The notes: a model not told the origin generated them from the sequence alone. Shown: positions 8,614 through 15,190, counted from the first letter of the stretch. The stretch: DNA of 17,054 nucleotides from JBGSPQ01 sp041738505 (GCA_041738505.1 JBGSPQ010000042.1:1-17054); one strand, 5' to 3'. A program made the numbers and translations.

Positions 8614-9294
8614 ATGACAAACTTATTAATACAGGGGATTGAAAAGCATTTCATTAACAAGAATACCCCGATTTTAAGACCCGGCTACCAGGTTAGGGTT
8701 CATCAGAAAATCAAAGAGGGTAACAAAGAGAGAATTCAGGTATTTGAAGGGCTTGTGATCGGGCTTAACGCCGGCCACGGATCCAGCAAAACTTTTACGG
8801 TCAGAAAAGTTGTTCAAGGAATCGGCGTGGAAAAAATCTTTCCGGTCTATTCGCCTAATATCGCCAAAGTTGAGATTAAGAAGACCTTTAAGGCACGAAG
8901 AAGCAAGCTGACATACCTTAAGAAAGCGGGTGGTCTTTCCAAGAGATTAAGCGCCAAATTGGGATTGATTGAAAAAGATGAAGTCATGAAACAGAAAAAA
9001 GGTTTGATGGAACAACAGGAGGCAACTATGGAAGAAGCGGTAATAAAAGCCCAGGAGGATGCCAAGGCGGAAGCGGAAGCGACCGGAGAGGAAGCCAACG
9101 ATGAAACTGTTGTGGAAAACGCCGCGGCTGCCGTGGAGGAAAAGGCCGAAGCTCCGGTAAAAGCAGAGGTGAAGGCCGAGGAAAAAGTTGAGGCGAAGGC
9201 CAAAGAAGAGCACGTTGTTGAATCCACTCCCGCCGAATCGGAACCCAAAGTGAAAACCGAAGCCGAACTGCAGGAAAAAGAAAAAGCGGAGTAG
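8614..9294 (+). CDS. rplS: Ribosomal protein bL19 with a long charged C-terminal extension
   Basis: Residues 1-117 are a full bL19: FRPG-type motif as ILRPGYQVRVHQKIKEG, then ERIQVFEGLVIG, SSKTFTVRKVVQGIGVEKIFPVYSP and KARRSKLTYL. bL19 sits at the 30S-50S interface near bridges B6/B8. The usual protein is about 115 residues; here about 109 more follow, almost entirely Glu, Lys, Ala and Val (VVEEKAEA-, KAEVKAEEK-like), so the tail is probably disordered or helical. The reading frame continues without a break to TAG, so this is a genuine extension, not a fused domain. There is no SD before the ATG (AAAAAAACA). A strong hairpin terminator follows at 9335. Confidence 0.95.
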   Translation: MTNLLIQGIEKHFINKNTPILRPGYQVRVHQKIKEGNKERIQVFEGLVIGLNAGHGSSKTFTVRKVVQGIGVEKIFPVYSPNIAKVEIKKTFKARRSKLTYLKKAGGLSKRLSAKLGLIEKDEVMKQKKGLMEQQEATMEEAVIKAQEDAKAEAEATGEEANDETVVENAAAAVEEKAEAPVKAEVKAEEKVEAKAKEEHVVESTPAESEPKVKTEAELQEKEKAE

Positions 9295-9334
9295 AACAAG
9301 TTTTTGCTCCAAGATCAATCTGGATAAAACTTTC

Positions 9335-9366
9335 AAAAAACCATAGATTATGTCTATGGTTTTTTT
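9335..9366 (+). terminator. Intrinsic terminator after rplS, overlapping the rnhB start
   Basis: Arms AAAAAACCATAG (9335-9346) and CTATGGTTTTTT (9354-9365) give a 12-bp stem with a 7-base loop and a run of seven T (9360-9366). The A-run on the left makes it potentially bidirectional. The first ATG of rnhB (9350-9352) lies in the loop and the second (9356-9358) in the right arm. Confidence 0.78.
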
Positions 9367-10042
9367 GTCGCCGAAAAAATTAGTTGAAAATAGGATAGAT
9401 ACGCTTTTTGGTTCGGTTTTGGGCGATTTTGAAAGTGGAACGGATCCGATTTATTGCGGATTGGACGAAGCGGGGCGCGGTCCCTGGGCCGGGCCGGTTG
9501 TGGCCTGCGCGCTGGTTTTTATAAACAAAAATTTACGTTTGCCCGGAGTTAAAGATTCAAAAAAATTATCGGCCGAAAAAAGAGAGGAGTTGTATCAAAA
9601 AATTGCACGCGCCGCATTTTGGGGAATCGGGCGTGCGGAGGCGGAGGAAATTGACCGAATGGGGCTGTTAAAGGCCACAAAAACCGCTTATCACAGAGCG
9701 CTTGAGGAGCTTATATCAAAAATGGAAAAGTCCGGTCAAAAAAATTGTCCATTGTTTCTAATAATTGACGGGCGGGACAAATTCAATCTGCCCTATCCTG
9801 CGGTCAGTGTAATCAAAGGTGACGAAAAGGTGAAAATCGTCGCCTGTGCTTCCATCATGGCAAAAGTGGAGCGCGACCGCATCATGCGGGAAATGGCCGG
9901 TTTGTATCCCGGCTACGGATTTGAACTGCACAAAGGATACGGCACCGCTCTGCACCAAAAAGCGCTTGGAGAAATGGGGATTTGCCAAGAGCACCGCAAA
10001 AGCTACCGCCCAGTCCAACATTATACGACATCCGACTTCTAG
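9350..10042 (+). CDS. rnhB: Ribonuclease HII
   Basis: The enzyme cleaves RNA in RNA-DNA hybrids and starts removal of single ribonucleotides from DNA. Signatures present: CGLDEAGRGPWAGPVVACAL (D39, E40), VKDSKKLSAEKRE, LIIDG (D140), ACASIMAKVERDR (D176), GYGFELHKGYGT and EHRKSYRPV. The four acidic catalytic residues of the family (DEDD) are therefore all visible. At 230 residues it is slightly longer than usual. The N-terminal 30 residues before the first motif are variable, and the start is unsure: ATG 9350 and ATG 9356 both lie inside the terminator hairpin, and a TTG at 9365 or an internal start is possible. The last residues TSDF and the TAG stop are encoded by a palindromic repeat. The rplS-rnhB order is common in bacteria. 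Confidence 0.95.
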   Translation: MSMVFLSPKKLVENRIDTLFGSVLGDFESGTDPIYCGLDEAGRGPWAGPVVACALVFINKNLRLPGVKDSKKLSAEKREELYQKIARAAFWGIGRAEAEEIDRMGLLKATKTAYHRALEELISKMEKSGQKNCPLFLIIDGRDKFNLPYPAVSVIKGDEKVKIVACASIMAKVERDRIMREMAGLYPGYGFELHKGYGTALHQKALGEMGICQEHRKSYRPVQHYTTSDF

Positions 10043-10056
10043 AAGTCGGAGATGAC
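10026..10056. repeat. REP-like palindrome, copy 1
   Basis: The core TCCGACTTCTAGAAGTCGGA (10031-10050) is a perfect 20-bp palindrome. ACATCCGACTTCTAG (10028-10042) recurs exactly at 10846-10860. It contains the stop codon of rnhB (TAG 10040-10042), so it was probably inserted into, or grew at, the 3' end of that gene. It can form a stable hairpin at the end of the mRNA. Confidence 0.75.
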
Positions 10057-10116
10057 AAAAATAGAGTTATCATCCCGAATGGTTATTGGCTCAACCTAAA
10101 TATAGGGAGCCGGGTT

Positions 10117-10154
10117 GGCGGCGCGGGGTTGTTCTTGCGAATCCCCGCGCCGCC
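10117..10154. repeat. Strong G+C hairpin downstream of the lipoprotein gene
   Basis: GGCGGCGCGGGG (10117-10128) pairs perfectly with CCCCGCGCCGCC (10143-10154) across a 14-base loop. It lies 17 bases past the stop of the minus-strand lipoprotein gene and would protect or terminate its mRNA. Reading leftward no T-run follows, so it is not a textbook intrinsic terminator. Its composition matches the lipoprotein gene, not the flanking genes. Confidence 0.6.
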
Positions 10155-10171
10155 GGTGTGTGGGCGGGCGT

Positions 10172-10636
10172 CTACCGGACTTCCACCTGAAGCGGAAACT
10201 CCGGAAGGGAGCCGTTGCGGACAGTCACGGTGTGCGTGCCGCGCTCGGTCTCCGGAATGAATTCCAGGACCGCGTGTCCGCCTTGTCGCGCGAGGCGCAT
10301 GGGGCCGGAGAACGTCAGCGAGCCTTCCGCCGGTTGGGGGTACAGATGGATGACCATCCTTTCTCCCTTGGGCAGAGCGATGACGGTCCCGGGCGCAATT
10401 TGCTTCAGTCCGTCGTCGGTCCAGACCATGATCTGGACGGGGTGGGCCTGCAGGTCTGTCTTCGACGTATCGGCCGCAGAATCGGCAACCGGATCCGGGC
10501 GCGGAGCCGTGGGCGCCGCTGGCGGTGACTGTTGAGCAGTCGCCGGCGTTTCGGGTTCCGGGGTCTTCTTGGCGCACCCCGTACCGAAAGCAAGGGAAAT
10601 GAAAACGAAACTCGTTACCAGCAATGACTTCCTCAT
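10172..10636 (-). CDS. Putative lipoprotein with Pro-rich linker and beta-sandwich domain, G+C-rich
   Basis: Function unknown. The start is placed at ATG 10634-10636 because AGGAGG (10642-10647) lies 5 bases before it and a good lipoprotein signal results: MRKSLLVTSFVFISLAFGTGC, lipid Cys at residue 21 (position -3 is Gly, which is atypical). A longer frame from 10660 would bury the SD. A Pro/Ala/Thr linker follows (about 23-60), then a beta-rich domain of about 90 residues (PVQIMVWTDDGLKQI, ERMVIHLYP, THTVTVRNG, PLQVEV) resembling an Ig-like fold. Composition and the SD differ from the neighbours and resemble the 15666-17054 genes. The gene stands alone between convergent rnhB and the phosphodiesterase gene, with its own promoter and hairpins, which suggests acquired DNA. 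Confidence 0.82.
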   Translation of the reverse strand: MRKSLLVTSFVFISLAFGTGCAKKTPEPETPATAQQSPPAAPTAPRPDPVADSAADTSKTDLQAHPVQIMVWTDDGLKQIAPGTVIALPKGERMVIHLYPQPAEGSLTFSGPMRLARQGGHAVLEFIPETERGTHTVTVRNGSLPEFPLQVEVR

Positions 10637-10641
10637 GAGAA

Positions 10642-10647
10642 CCTCCT
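10642..10647 (-). promoter_or_regulatory. Shine-Dalgarno AGGAGG that fixes the lipoprotein start
   Basis: A perfect AGGAGG, 5 bases before ATG 10636 on the minus strand. Notable because most other genes in the window have none. Confidence 0.75.
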
Positions 10648-10806
10648 GCCGCGTTGCCACGGCACACGTTATTGCCGTCCGCGTAATTGCGGAGGCAGTT
10701 AAACCATCGGGATGACAAACATCATGCCGGCTCGGGGTGCGAAGACCCGAAATGCCTTTTAAAAGGGCAAAACAGTCATAAACAACACCCGGTCAGCGGA
10801 TTGCAG

Positions 10807-10835
10807 ACTGTACATATAATCCCTATAAAAGTCAA
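10807..10835 (-). promoter_or_regulatory. Candidate promoter and structured leader of the lipoprotein gene
   Basis: On the minus strand TTGACT (10830-10835), 17 bases, TACAGT (10807-10812). The transcript would start near 10800, giving a leader of about 160 bases. That leader can fold several hairpins, among them TCGGG/CCCGA around 10732-10752 and a stem TCCGC/GCGGA near 10680-10695. No known riboswitch class is recognised. Confidence 0.45.
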
Positions 10836-10843
10836 GAAATTCT

Positions 10844-10873
10844 CAACATCCGACTTCTAGCCGTCCGATGTTG
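10844..10873. repeat. REP-like palindrome, copy 2
   Basis: CAACATCCGAC (10844-10854) pairs with GTCCGATGTTG (10863-10873) with one mismatch, loop TTCTAGCC. It shares 15 exact bases with copy 1. The two copies frame the G+C-rich lipoprotein gene. This copy lies 5 bases beyond the stop of the phosphodiesterase gene and could end its transcript. Confidence 0.7.
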
Positions 10874-10878
10874 TATAA

Positions 10879-11526
10879 TCACATCGCCATAGTTATTCCG
10901 TCCGCACCCAAATCGCGCATATCCTCTTCACTTCCTCCCCACACATACAAAAAAAGTCCGGCTTCGTGCAGGGCATTTACCAAATCCTCCCTCACCTTTC
11001 CAAAATTCATATTAGCTCCGTTTGCATCCAAGGAAACCAGATAATCGCGAATTGTCCCCCCGTCCATCAGCAGTTCATCAAACAGCGGCGCCGTCCTGAC
11101 AAGTCCGTCAAACTTTTTCATCTCTTTCAGTTCCCCGTGCAAAAAACTCTGCACCACCACTTCGTCCCTGTTGCCCATCCTTTCAATCAGACGAGCCAAA
11201 GGCTCCAGACATTTCATTGCCTTGATTTCGGTCAGAACCTGAATTTTCCCGATACAAAGCTCATAAACCTCTTCCAGCGTGGGGATTTTATCTCCCTCGG
11301 CGGTTCGGAATTTGCGCAGTTCTTCATAAGTCAGATCTTTAACAAAACCGGTGCCGTCCGTGGTCCTGTCCACGGTGGGATCGTGAATCACCATCATTTG
11401 GCCGTCTTTGGACAACTGTACATCCAACTCCACCATGTTCGCCCCGGATTCAATCGCCTTTTCAAAGGCGGTAAGCGTGTTTTCGGTCGCTTGCAGCCGG
11501 GCGCCCCTATGCGCGATTTTCAACAT
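10879..11526 (-). CDS. Glycerophosphodiester phosphodiesterase family protein
   Basis: 215 residues with the GDPD TIM-barrel signatures: AHRGA (H6, R7), ATENTLTAFEKAI (E15, N16), MVELDVQLSKDG (E33, D35), VIHDPTVDRTTDGTG (H48, D49), IPTLEEVYEL, and the later VLTEIK and FLYVWG strands. Known reaction: hydrolysis of glycerophosphodiesters to glycerol-3-phosphate and an alcohol, with metal held by the Glu/Asp residues. No signal peptide, so it is cytoplasmic. The C-terminus stops at GADGITMAM, whereas relatives usually continue past '(I)TDxP'; the end is therefore slightly short and lies next to a palindromic repeat. The start overlaps the end of the upstream pyruvyl-transferase gene by 7 bases, implying translational coupling. 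TGA stop. Confidence 0.92.
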   Translation of the reverse strand: MLKIAHRGARLQATENTLTAFEKAIESGANMVELDVQLSKDGQMMVIHDPTVDRTTDGTGFVKDLTYEELRKFRTAEGDKIPTLEEVYELCIGKIQVLTEIKAMKCLEPLARLIERMGNRDEVVVQSFLHGELKEMKKFDGLVRTAPLFDELLMDGGTIRDYLVSLDANGANMNFGKVREDLVNALHEAGLFLYVWGGSEEDMRDLGADGITMAM

Positions 11527-12716
11527 AAGTTTTTGATAAAATCGGATAAAATTTTTTCATGTTCCCTTGTTTTCGCTCTCAATTCGGCTGATTTATTCTT
11601 CATTTCCCGACTGATTTCAATTCTTTCTGTAATGATTTTTTCGTATTTCTCCGTCAGGTGGGGGAGTGAAACGGCCTTCAAATCAATCACAAAACCATCC
11701 ATGCCCATTTTTTTTGCAGATTCGCGCACTTTCGAACTGTAAGAAATGCCAATGAACGGACATCCCGCCAGTGCCGAAAAAATAAGACTGTGCAGTCGCA
11801 TTCCGCAGACAAAATCCGCCCGCGACATTAATTCAATAACTTTATTATAGTCGGAACTGTATTCGTAAATCTCCGCGCTCTCGTCCGTAACTTTATTCTT
11901 AATTATCTTCAGGCACTCAAGGTCGTTGTCTTTTAAAATCTGAAAAGGAACAAGTAGGGATTTTACGCCATGTTCACGCTTAAGCCACATAATAAAAGCC
12001 GCCAGAATGTTGTAAAATGTATCCGCATCTTTGTTTTTCCAGGGACGGATCGAAAAAACCGCAATTTTCTCCGGCTTCGAATCACTTGTATCCGTCGGAA
12101 TATCTCTGTCTTCACTTCCGGCCGTCAAATCATCACCCAAAGCAAACACCGGATCCGCCAACTCTGTCACCTTTATCACTCCAAGCTCAGCCAGTAAATC
12201 CACCGACTTTTTGTCCCGCACAGTTGCGCCGCAAGTATTAAGATAAACATTTTTGGTCATATCCCTGCCGAAAGAAGTCTTAAGCGGCCCCACACTCTGT
12301 CCCATGCAAAAGACCGGAACTCCAAACAATCGCGCAATTTTAGCCTGCAGCGACCAGATAACAATCGCCATCTTTTTTTCATCGGTAAAAAGACCTCCGC
12401 CGCCAAGAATAAACAAATCCGCCTCACGGATGGAGTCAATCGTTCGGCCGATTGTCCCTTTGGCAATGCCTCTGAAAAAAGACCTCACTCCCGCCGGAAA
12501 CAAAAATTCACTGTTAACCTTATGAGAGAGTGCCGTGGATTCGGGGTTGGCGCTTAAGACCGTGATGCTGAGCTCTTTTTTTGATTTGGATTGATTAAAT
12601 GCCTCTTTAACCATGCTCAAAATCCCGTCCAAAATCGCCTCGTCGCCAAGATTGGTGGCACCGTAATTACCGCAAACTACCACGCTAAATGTTCCCTTTT
12701 GTATCTTATGTGTCAT
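11520..12716 (-). CDS. csaB: Polysaccharide pyruvyl transferase, CsaB-like
   Basis: 398 residues. Family motifs: CGNYGATNLGDEAILDGIL (residues 15-33), the glycine-rich LFILGGGGLFTD (101-112), VPVFCMGQSVGPL (133-145), ATVRDKKSVDLL, FSIRPWKN, and near the C-terminus GMRLHSLIFSALAGCPFIGI. CsaB transfers a ketal-linked pyruvyl group from PEP to a secondary cell-wall polysaccharide; in Gram-positives this anchors SLH-domain S-layer proteins. The same superfamily also includes colanic-acid WcaK, so the acceptor is uncertain. Cytoplasmic, GT-B-like. The TGA stop (11520-11522) overlaps the phosphodiesterase start, making a two-gene envelope operon. A promoter is proposed at 12758-12785. No SLH protein is encoded in this window. 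Confidence 0.88.
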   Translation of the reverse strand: MTHKIQKGTFSVVVCGNYGATNLGDEAILDGILSMVKEAFNQSKSKKELSITVLSANPESTALSHKVNSEFLFPAGVRSFFRGIAKGTIGRTIDSIREADLFILGGGGLFTDEKKMAIVIWSLQAKIARLFGVPVFCMGQSVGPLKTSFGRDMTKNVYLNTCGATVRDKKSVDLLAELGVIKVTELADPVFALGDDLTAGSEDRDIPTDTSDSKPEKIAVFSIRPWKNKDADTFYNILAAFIMWLKREHGVKSLLVPFQILKDNDLECLKIIKNKVTDESAEIYEYSSDYNKVIELMSRADFVCGMRLHSLIFSALAGCPFIGISYSSKVRESAKKMGMDGFVIDLKAVSLPHLTEKYEKIITERIEISREMKNKSAELRAKTREHEKILSDFIKNLC

Positions 12717-12757
12717 GTTTTCAGCTTATTGCCATATTCAATTCATTTTGCCCCTCG

Positions 12758-12785
12758 ATTATCCCAATTATTTCGCATAATGCAA
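12758..12785 (-). promoter_or_regulatory. Candidate promoter of csaB-phosphodiesterase operon
   Basis: Minus strand: TTGCAT (12780-12785), 16 bases, GATAAT (12758-12763), about 40 bases before the csaB ATG. The -10 matches five of six consensus bases. Confidence 0.45.
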
Positions 12786-12825
12786 AGCTTTATTGAAAAC
12801 GTTCCGCCATCCGTCCACCCTCTGT

Positions 12826-12840
12826 AATGTATGATACATT
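12826..12840. promoter_or_regulatory. 7-1-7 inverted repeat, possible operator of cassette 1
   Basis: AATGTAT (12826-12832), one G, ATACATT (12834-12840): a perfect inverted repeat 57 bases before the cassette 1 ATG in an A+T-rich control region. It has the size of a dimeric repressor site, and TATGAT within it could be a -10. No regulator is assigned. Confidence 0.4.
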
Positions 12841-12897
12841 TTCTCATTAAAGTAAGAGACCGTCTAAATTCACCAATAATTCATAAACCCAATCATC

Positions 12898-14145
12898 ATG
12901 TCGGAAAATCATGTTCGTAGTAGTTCAAAACCGGGGGAATCTATTGTTTCGGGAAATTTATCCGGCAATCATGAATCTGTCCGGGACGGTGGCAACACTA
13001 ACCGCCTACAGTCGCTTACCCATAGCACGGCCGGCAAAGTTGGCATTTGTCTTGCATCACTTCTCGCGGCGCAGGGCCGTGCCGACGCCCATACCCCCGA
13101 AACCGATCCCAATCACATTGCCACCCGTGTATATGTTGCATCCGGTCCCCAATCCGCCCAGGTGGATGTTCCGGAGGGAAATTCGACGTCTCTTGCAGTC
13201 AACCGTGACGACGCTCTTTCCGTGGTTTGGATGTCCAAAAAATTCTCCTGCGATGGGCAGACACCGGCCAATGCGGCCGATTTTAAAGTACCAACCAGCG
13301 CTCAGCTTTCGTGCTATACCGAACAGACTCCCGGCGTAATGCAGGGAGTAACAGCGGTAACCGCGCGTGTTCCGGCCCCCATGCAAAATGGCCAATACTC
13401 ATTTGATGTGAACGATTGCAACGATTGCGCCCGGGACATTTCCGTCACCGTAAAAGCCCCGGTACTGACCGAAGACACCGGATACGCCCGCCAAGAATTA
13501 GATCAAAAATTAAGTGAGATTGGAGACAATGAAACTTGCTGCGAGCTTAGCGGAGGGGTGTTGCTTCAGCCCGATATCAATTCTTCAACGGCAACCCCGG
13601 GGGTTGGCGCAAATCTTTTGTTTCAGGCCAGACCTCACGAAAACTTTGGAGTGGGCCTGCAATACAGCTACTCCGTGGCCGATGTCTGGCTTAATCCCGA
13701 GTTCCAGAGAAGTGAATGGACCGACAATACCCACCCCGAGCATCTGCATCAGATTCATGCCAGAGGCGTATTTACCTTGCCCCTGATAAGAGGCGATCAC
13801 GATTGGCTCAGACTGGAGGCGGGTGCGTTATTTGGAACCAGCATCTGGCATTACGAAGGCATGCCCTATGATCAATACACCGGCCAACTTGATGAAAATA
13901 CATACAGCTGGCAGGTTCAGAGCGCCCAAAATCAGACTCATATGACTTTTGATGTGGGAGGAACAGCCGGAGTGAGCTTTTATCCCCACAAGCACATTGT
14001 CCTGCAGGTGGGAGCCGATGGTCTGGTAAATGTTAACGGTCATGACAGAATGAGGTCTTCAAATACGGATGAAAGAATCGAGCCGGAAAATGATGACCGT
14101 GATTTTAGATTGGGATTGCGCGGAAATCTGGGAGTCGCATTTTAA
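12898..14145 (+). CDS. Secreted protein with C-terminal outer-membrane-type beta-barrel, cassette copy 1
   Basis: 415 residues. After an unusual polar N-terminal extension (1-47), a hydrophobic core VGICLASLLAA (48-58) with ADA at 62-64 could be a signal peptide. Residues about 74-190 form a beta-rich domain with Cys (LSVVWMSKKFSCDG, TAVTARVPAP, CNDCARDISV). Residues about 205-415 alternate polar and hydrophobic strands (LLFQARPH, FGVGLQYSYS, HDWLRLEAGALFG, GGTAGVSFYPH, FRLGLRGNLGVAF) and end in Phe, the BAM-type signal of outer-membrane barrels. It is homologous throughout the mature part to the 15666-16790 product. There is no SD before the ATG, and no later in-frame start precedes the hydrophobic core. 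Lipoprotein partner follows 33 bases later. Exact function unknown; OmpA/OmpW-like small barrel is the closest description. Confidence 0.85.
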   Translation: MSENHVRSSSKPGESIVSGNLSGNHESVRDGGNTNRLQSLTHSTAGKVGICLASLLAAQGRADAHTPETDPNHIATRVYVASGPQSAQVDVPEGNSTSLAVNRDDALSVVWMSKKFSCDGQTPANAADFKVPTSAQLSCYTEQTPGVMQGVTAVTARVPAPMQNGQYSFDVNDCNDCARDISVTVKAPVLTEDTGYARQELDQKLSEIGDNETCCELSGGVLLQPDINSSTATPGVGANLLFQARPHENFGVGLQYSYSVADVWLNPEFQRSEWTDNTHPEHLHQIHARGVFTLPLIRGDHDWLRLEAGALFGTSIWHYEGMPYDQYTGQLDENTYSWQVQSAQNQTHMTFDVGGTAGVSFYPHKHIVLQVGADGLVNVNGHDRMRSSNTDERIEPENDDRDFRLGLRGNLGVAF

Positions 14146-14178
14146 ATTAATATCTAATAAACAATAACCCTCTGGATC

Positions 14179-15027
14179 ATGATTGATAAAAAAAATAACA
14201 TCACCAATTTAAGAAAAGTTGATGGAGGAATGGACGGCGGAATGAGCGTGGATACTACACCGGGTTCGGCAAAATGGCGTATTTTAATGATTGCGGCATT
14301 GGTCGCGGCGGGTTGCGGGGAAACCGTAAATCCCCCCGAAGGATCAAGATTTTGTTATGGAGGCCCCTGCCCCGATCAAAATGGCCAGGCTCCCGACTCC
14401 GGAACGGGTGGAATCGATGGCGGAACAGGCGGCAAAGCCGGAGCGGGCGGAGTGGGTGGATATGCGGGTGCGGGTGGAGCGGCCGGATACGCCGGTGAAG
14501 GCGGATATGCGGGCGCGGGTGGAGCAGGTGGAAATGCGGGAGAAGCCGGACACGCGGGTGCGAGCGGAGTTGGTGGAAATGCGGGAGAAGCCGGATACGC
14601 CGGTGCGAGTGGAGTTGGTGGAAATGCGGGAGAAGCCGGATACGCGGGTTCGGCCGGATTCGGAGGCACAGGCGGAATTGATGGCGGAGTGGGCGGAACC
14701 GGAGGCACAGGTGGATTGGATGGAGGATTGGGCGGCACAGGCGGAACCGACGCCGGACTGCAATGTATTCCGTCCGAAACCGAATGTTCCGGCGAATGCG
14801 TCAACACTCAAACAGACGTAGAAAACTGCGGCGATTGCGGGGTTGTATGCGACGACTATATAGAAAATTCAATTTGCGTGGATGGAAATTGTGGATGCTA
14901 TCCTAATGCCGGACAGTTGAATTGCGACGGTACGTGCGTGCAATTCCTGGAGGACGAACAAAACTGCGGTGGATGCGACGAAAAATGTTTCACGGACGAA
15001 ACTTGCATAAACGGCAACTGTATCTAA
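14179..15027 (+). CDS. Gly-rich lipoprotein with Stig1-like Cys repeats, cassette copy 1
   Basis: 282 residues. The first ATG gives a polar 32-residue extension before ILMIAALVAAGC (lipid Cys 46). ATG at residue 18 or 22 would give a normal lipoprotein signal, so the start is unsure. The conserved head GCGETVNPPEGSRFC...GGPCPD recurs in the second cassette. Residues about 74-192 are a Gly-rich stalk with Gly every third residue over about 28 triplets (GNA GEA GYA GAS GVG). Residues 196-281 hold two Cys repeats, each of the form C-x(3)-C-V-x(8)-NCGxC-x(3)-C-x(n)-C-x(4)-C, like the Stig1-type domains frequent in Myxococcota. Likely surface-displayed on a lipid anchor. It is the partner of the barrel gene upstream. 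Composition is close to the host. Confidence 0.85.
   Translation: MIDKKNNITNLRKVDGGMDGGMSVDTTPGSAKWRILMIAALVAAGCGETVNPPEGSRFCYGGPCPDQNGQAPDSGTGGIDGGTGGKAGAGGVGGYAGAGGAAGYAGEGGYAGAGGAGGNAGEAGHAGASGVGGNAGEAGYAGASGVGGNAGEAGYAGSAGFGGTGGIDGGVGGTGGTGGLDGGLGGTGGTDAGLQCIPSETECSGECVNTQTDVENCGDCGVVCDDYIENSICVDGNCGCYPNAGQLNCDGTCVQFLEDEQNCGGCDEKCFTDETCINGNCI
14527..14661 (+). repeat. Three 45-bp tandem repeats in the Gly-rich stalk
   Basis: Units at 14527-14571, 14572-14616 and 14617-14661 encode GGNAGEAG(H/Y)AGASGV. Units 1 and 2 differ at three bases; unit 3 diverges in its last third. Recent slippage or unequal exchange is implied, so stalk length may vary among relatives. Confidence 0.85.
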
Positions 15028-15101
15028 AAAAATTAGAAAAAAGGACGACTTCGCAAATCAAACCGGGGTGTTGCTAATTGTCAATTTAGGATAAAAGAAA
15101 C

Positions 15102-15130
15102 TTGACAATAAAGCAAAATGTATTTAAACT
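15102..15130 (+). promoter_or_regulatory. Candidate promoter of the intergenic RNA / cassette 2 leader
   Basis: A perfect TTGACA (15102-15107), 17 bases, TAAACT (15125-15130). Transcription would start near 15137, just before a series of stable hairpins and with no credible gene until 15666. Confidence 0.55.
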
Positions 15131-15190
15131 CTCATCCAATTTGTTTACCCTTATTCAAGTGGTGCGATTTGCTCATAAAAAAGGCAAAAA

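Noticed and set aside
10117..10154. Intrinsic terminator
   Set aside because: The stem is very strong, but no T-run follows in either direction.
10083..10718. 211-codon minus-strand frame overlapping the lipoprotein gene
   Set aside because: The product has no recognisable feature, while the overlapping shorter frame has SD, signal peptide and lipid Cys. The length is explained by high G+C.
14344..14821. Long open frames on both strands across the Gly-rich region (143-155 codons)
   Set aside because: They are by-products of the GGN-rich repeat: antisense Pro/Ser-rich and frame-shifted Arg/Glu-rich products without signals or homology. The lipoprotein frame has the signal, the head motif and the Cys repeats.
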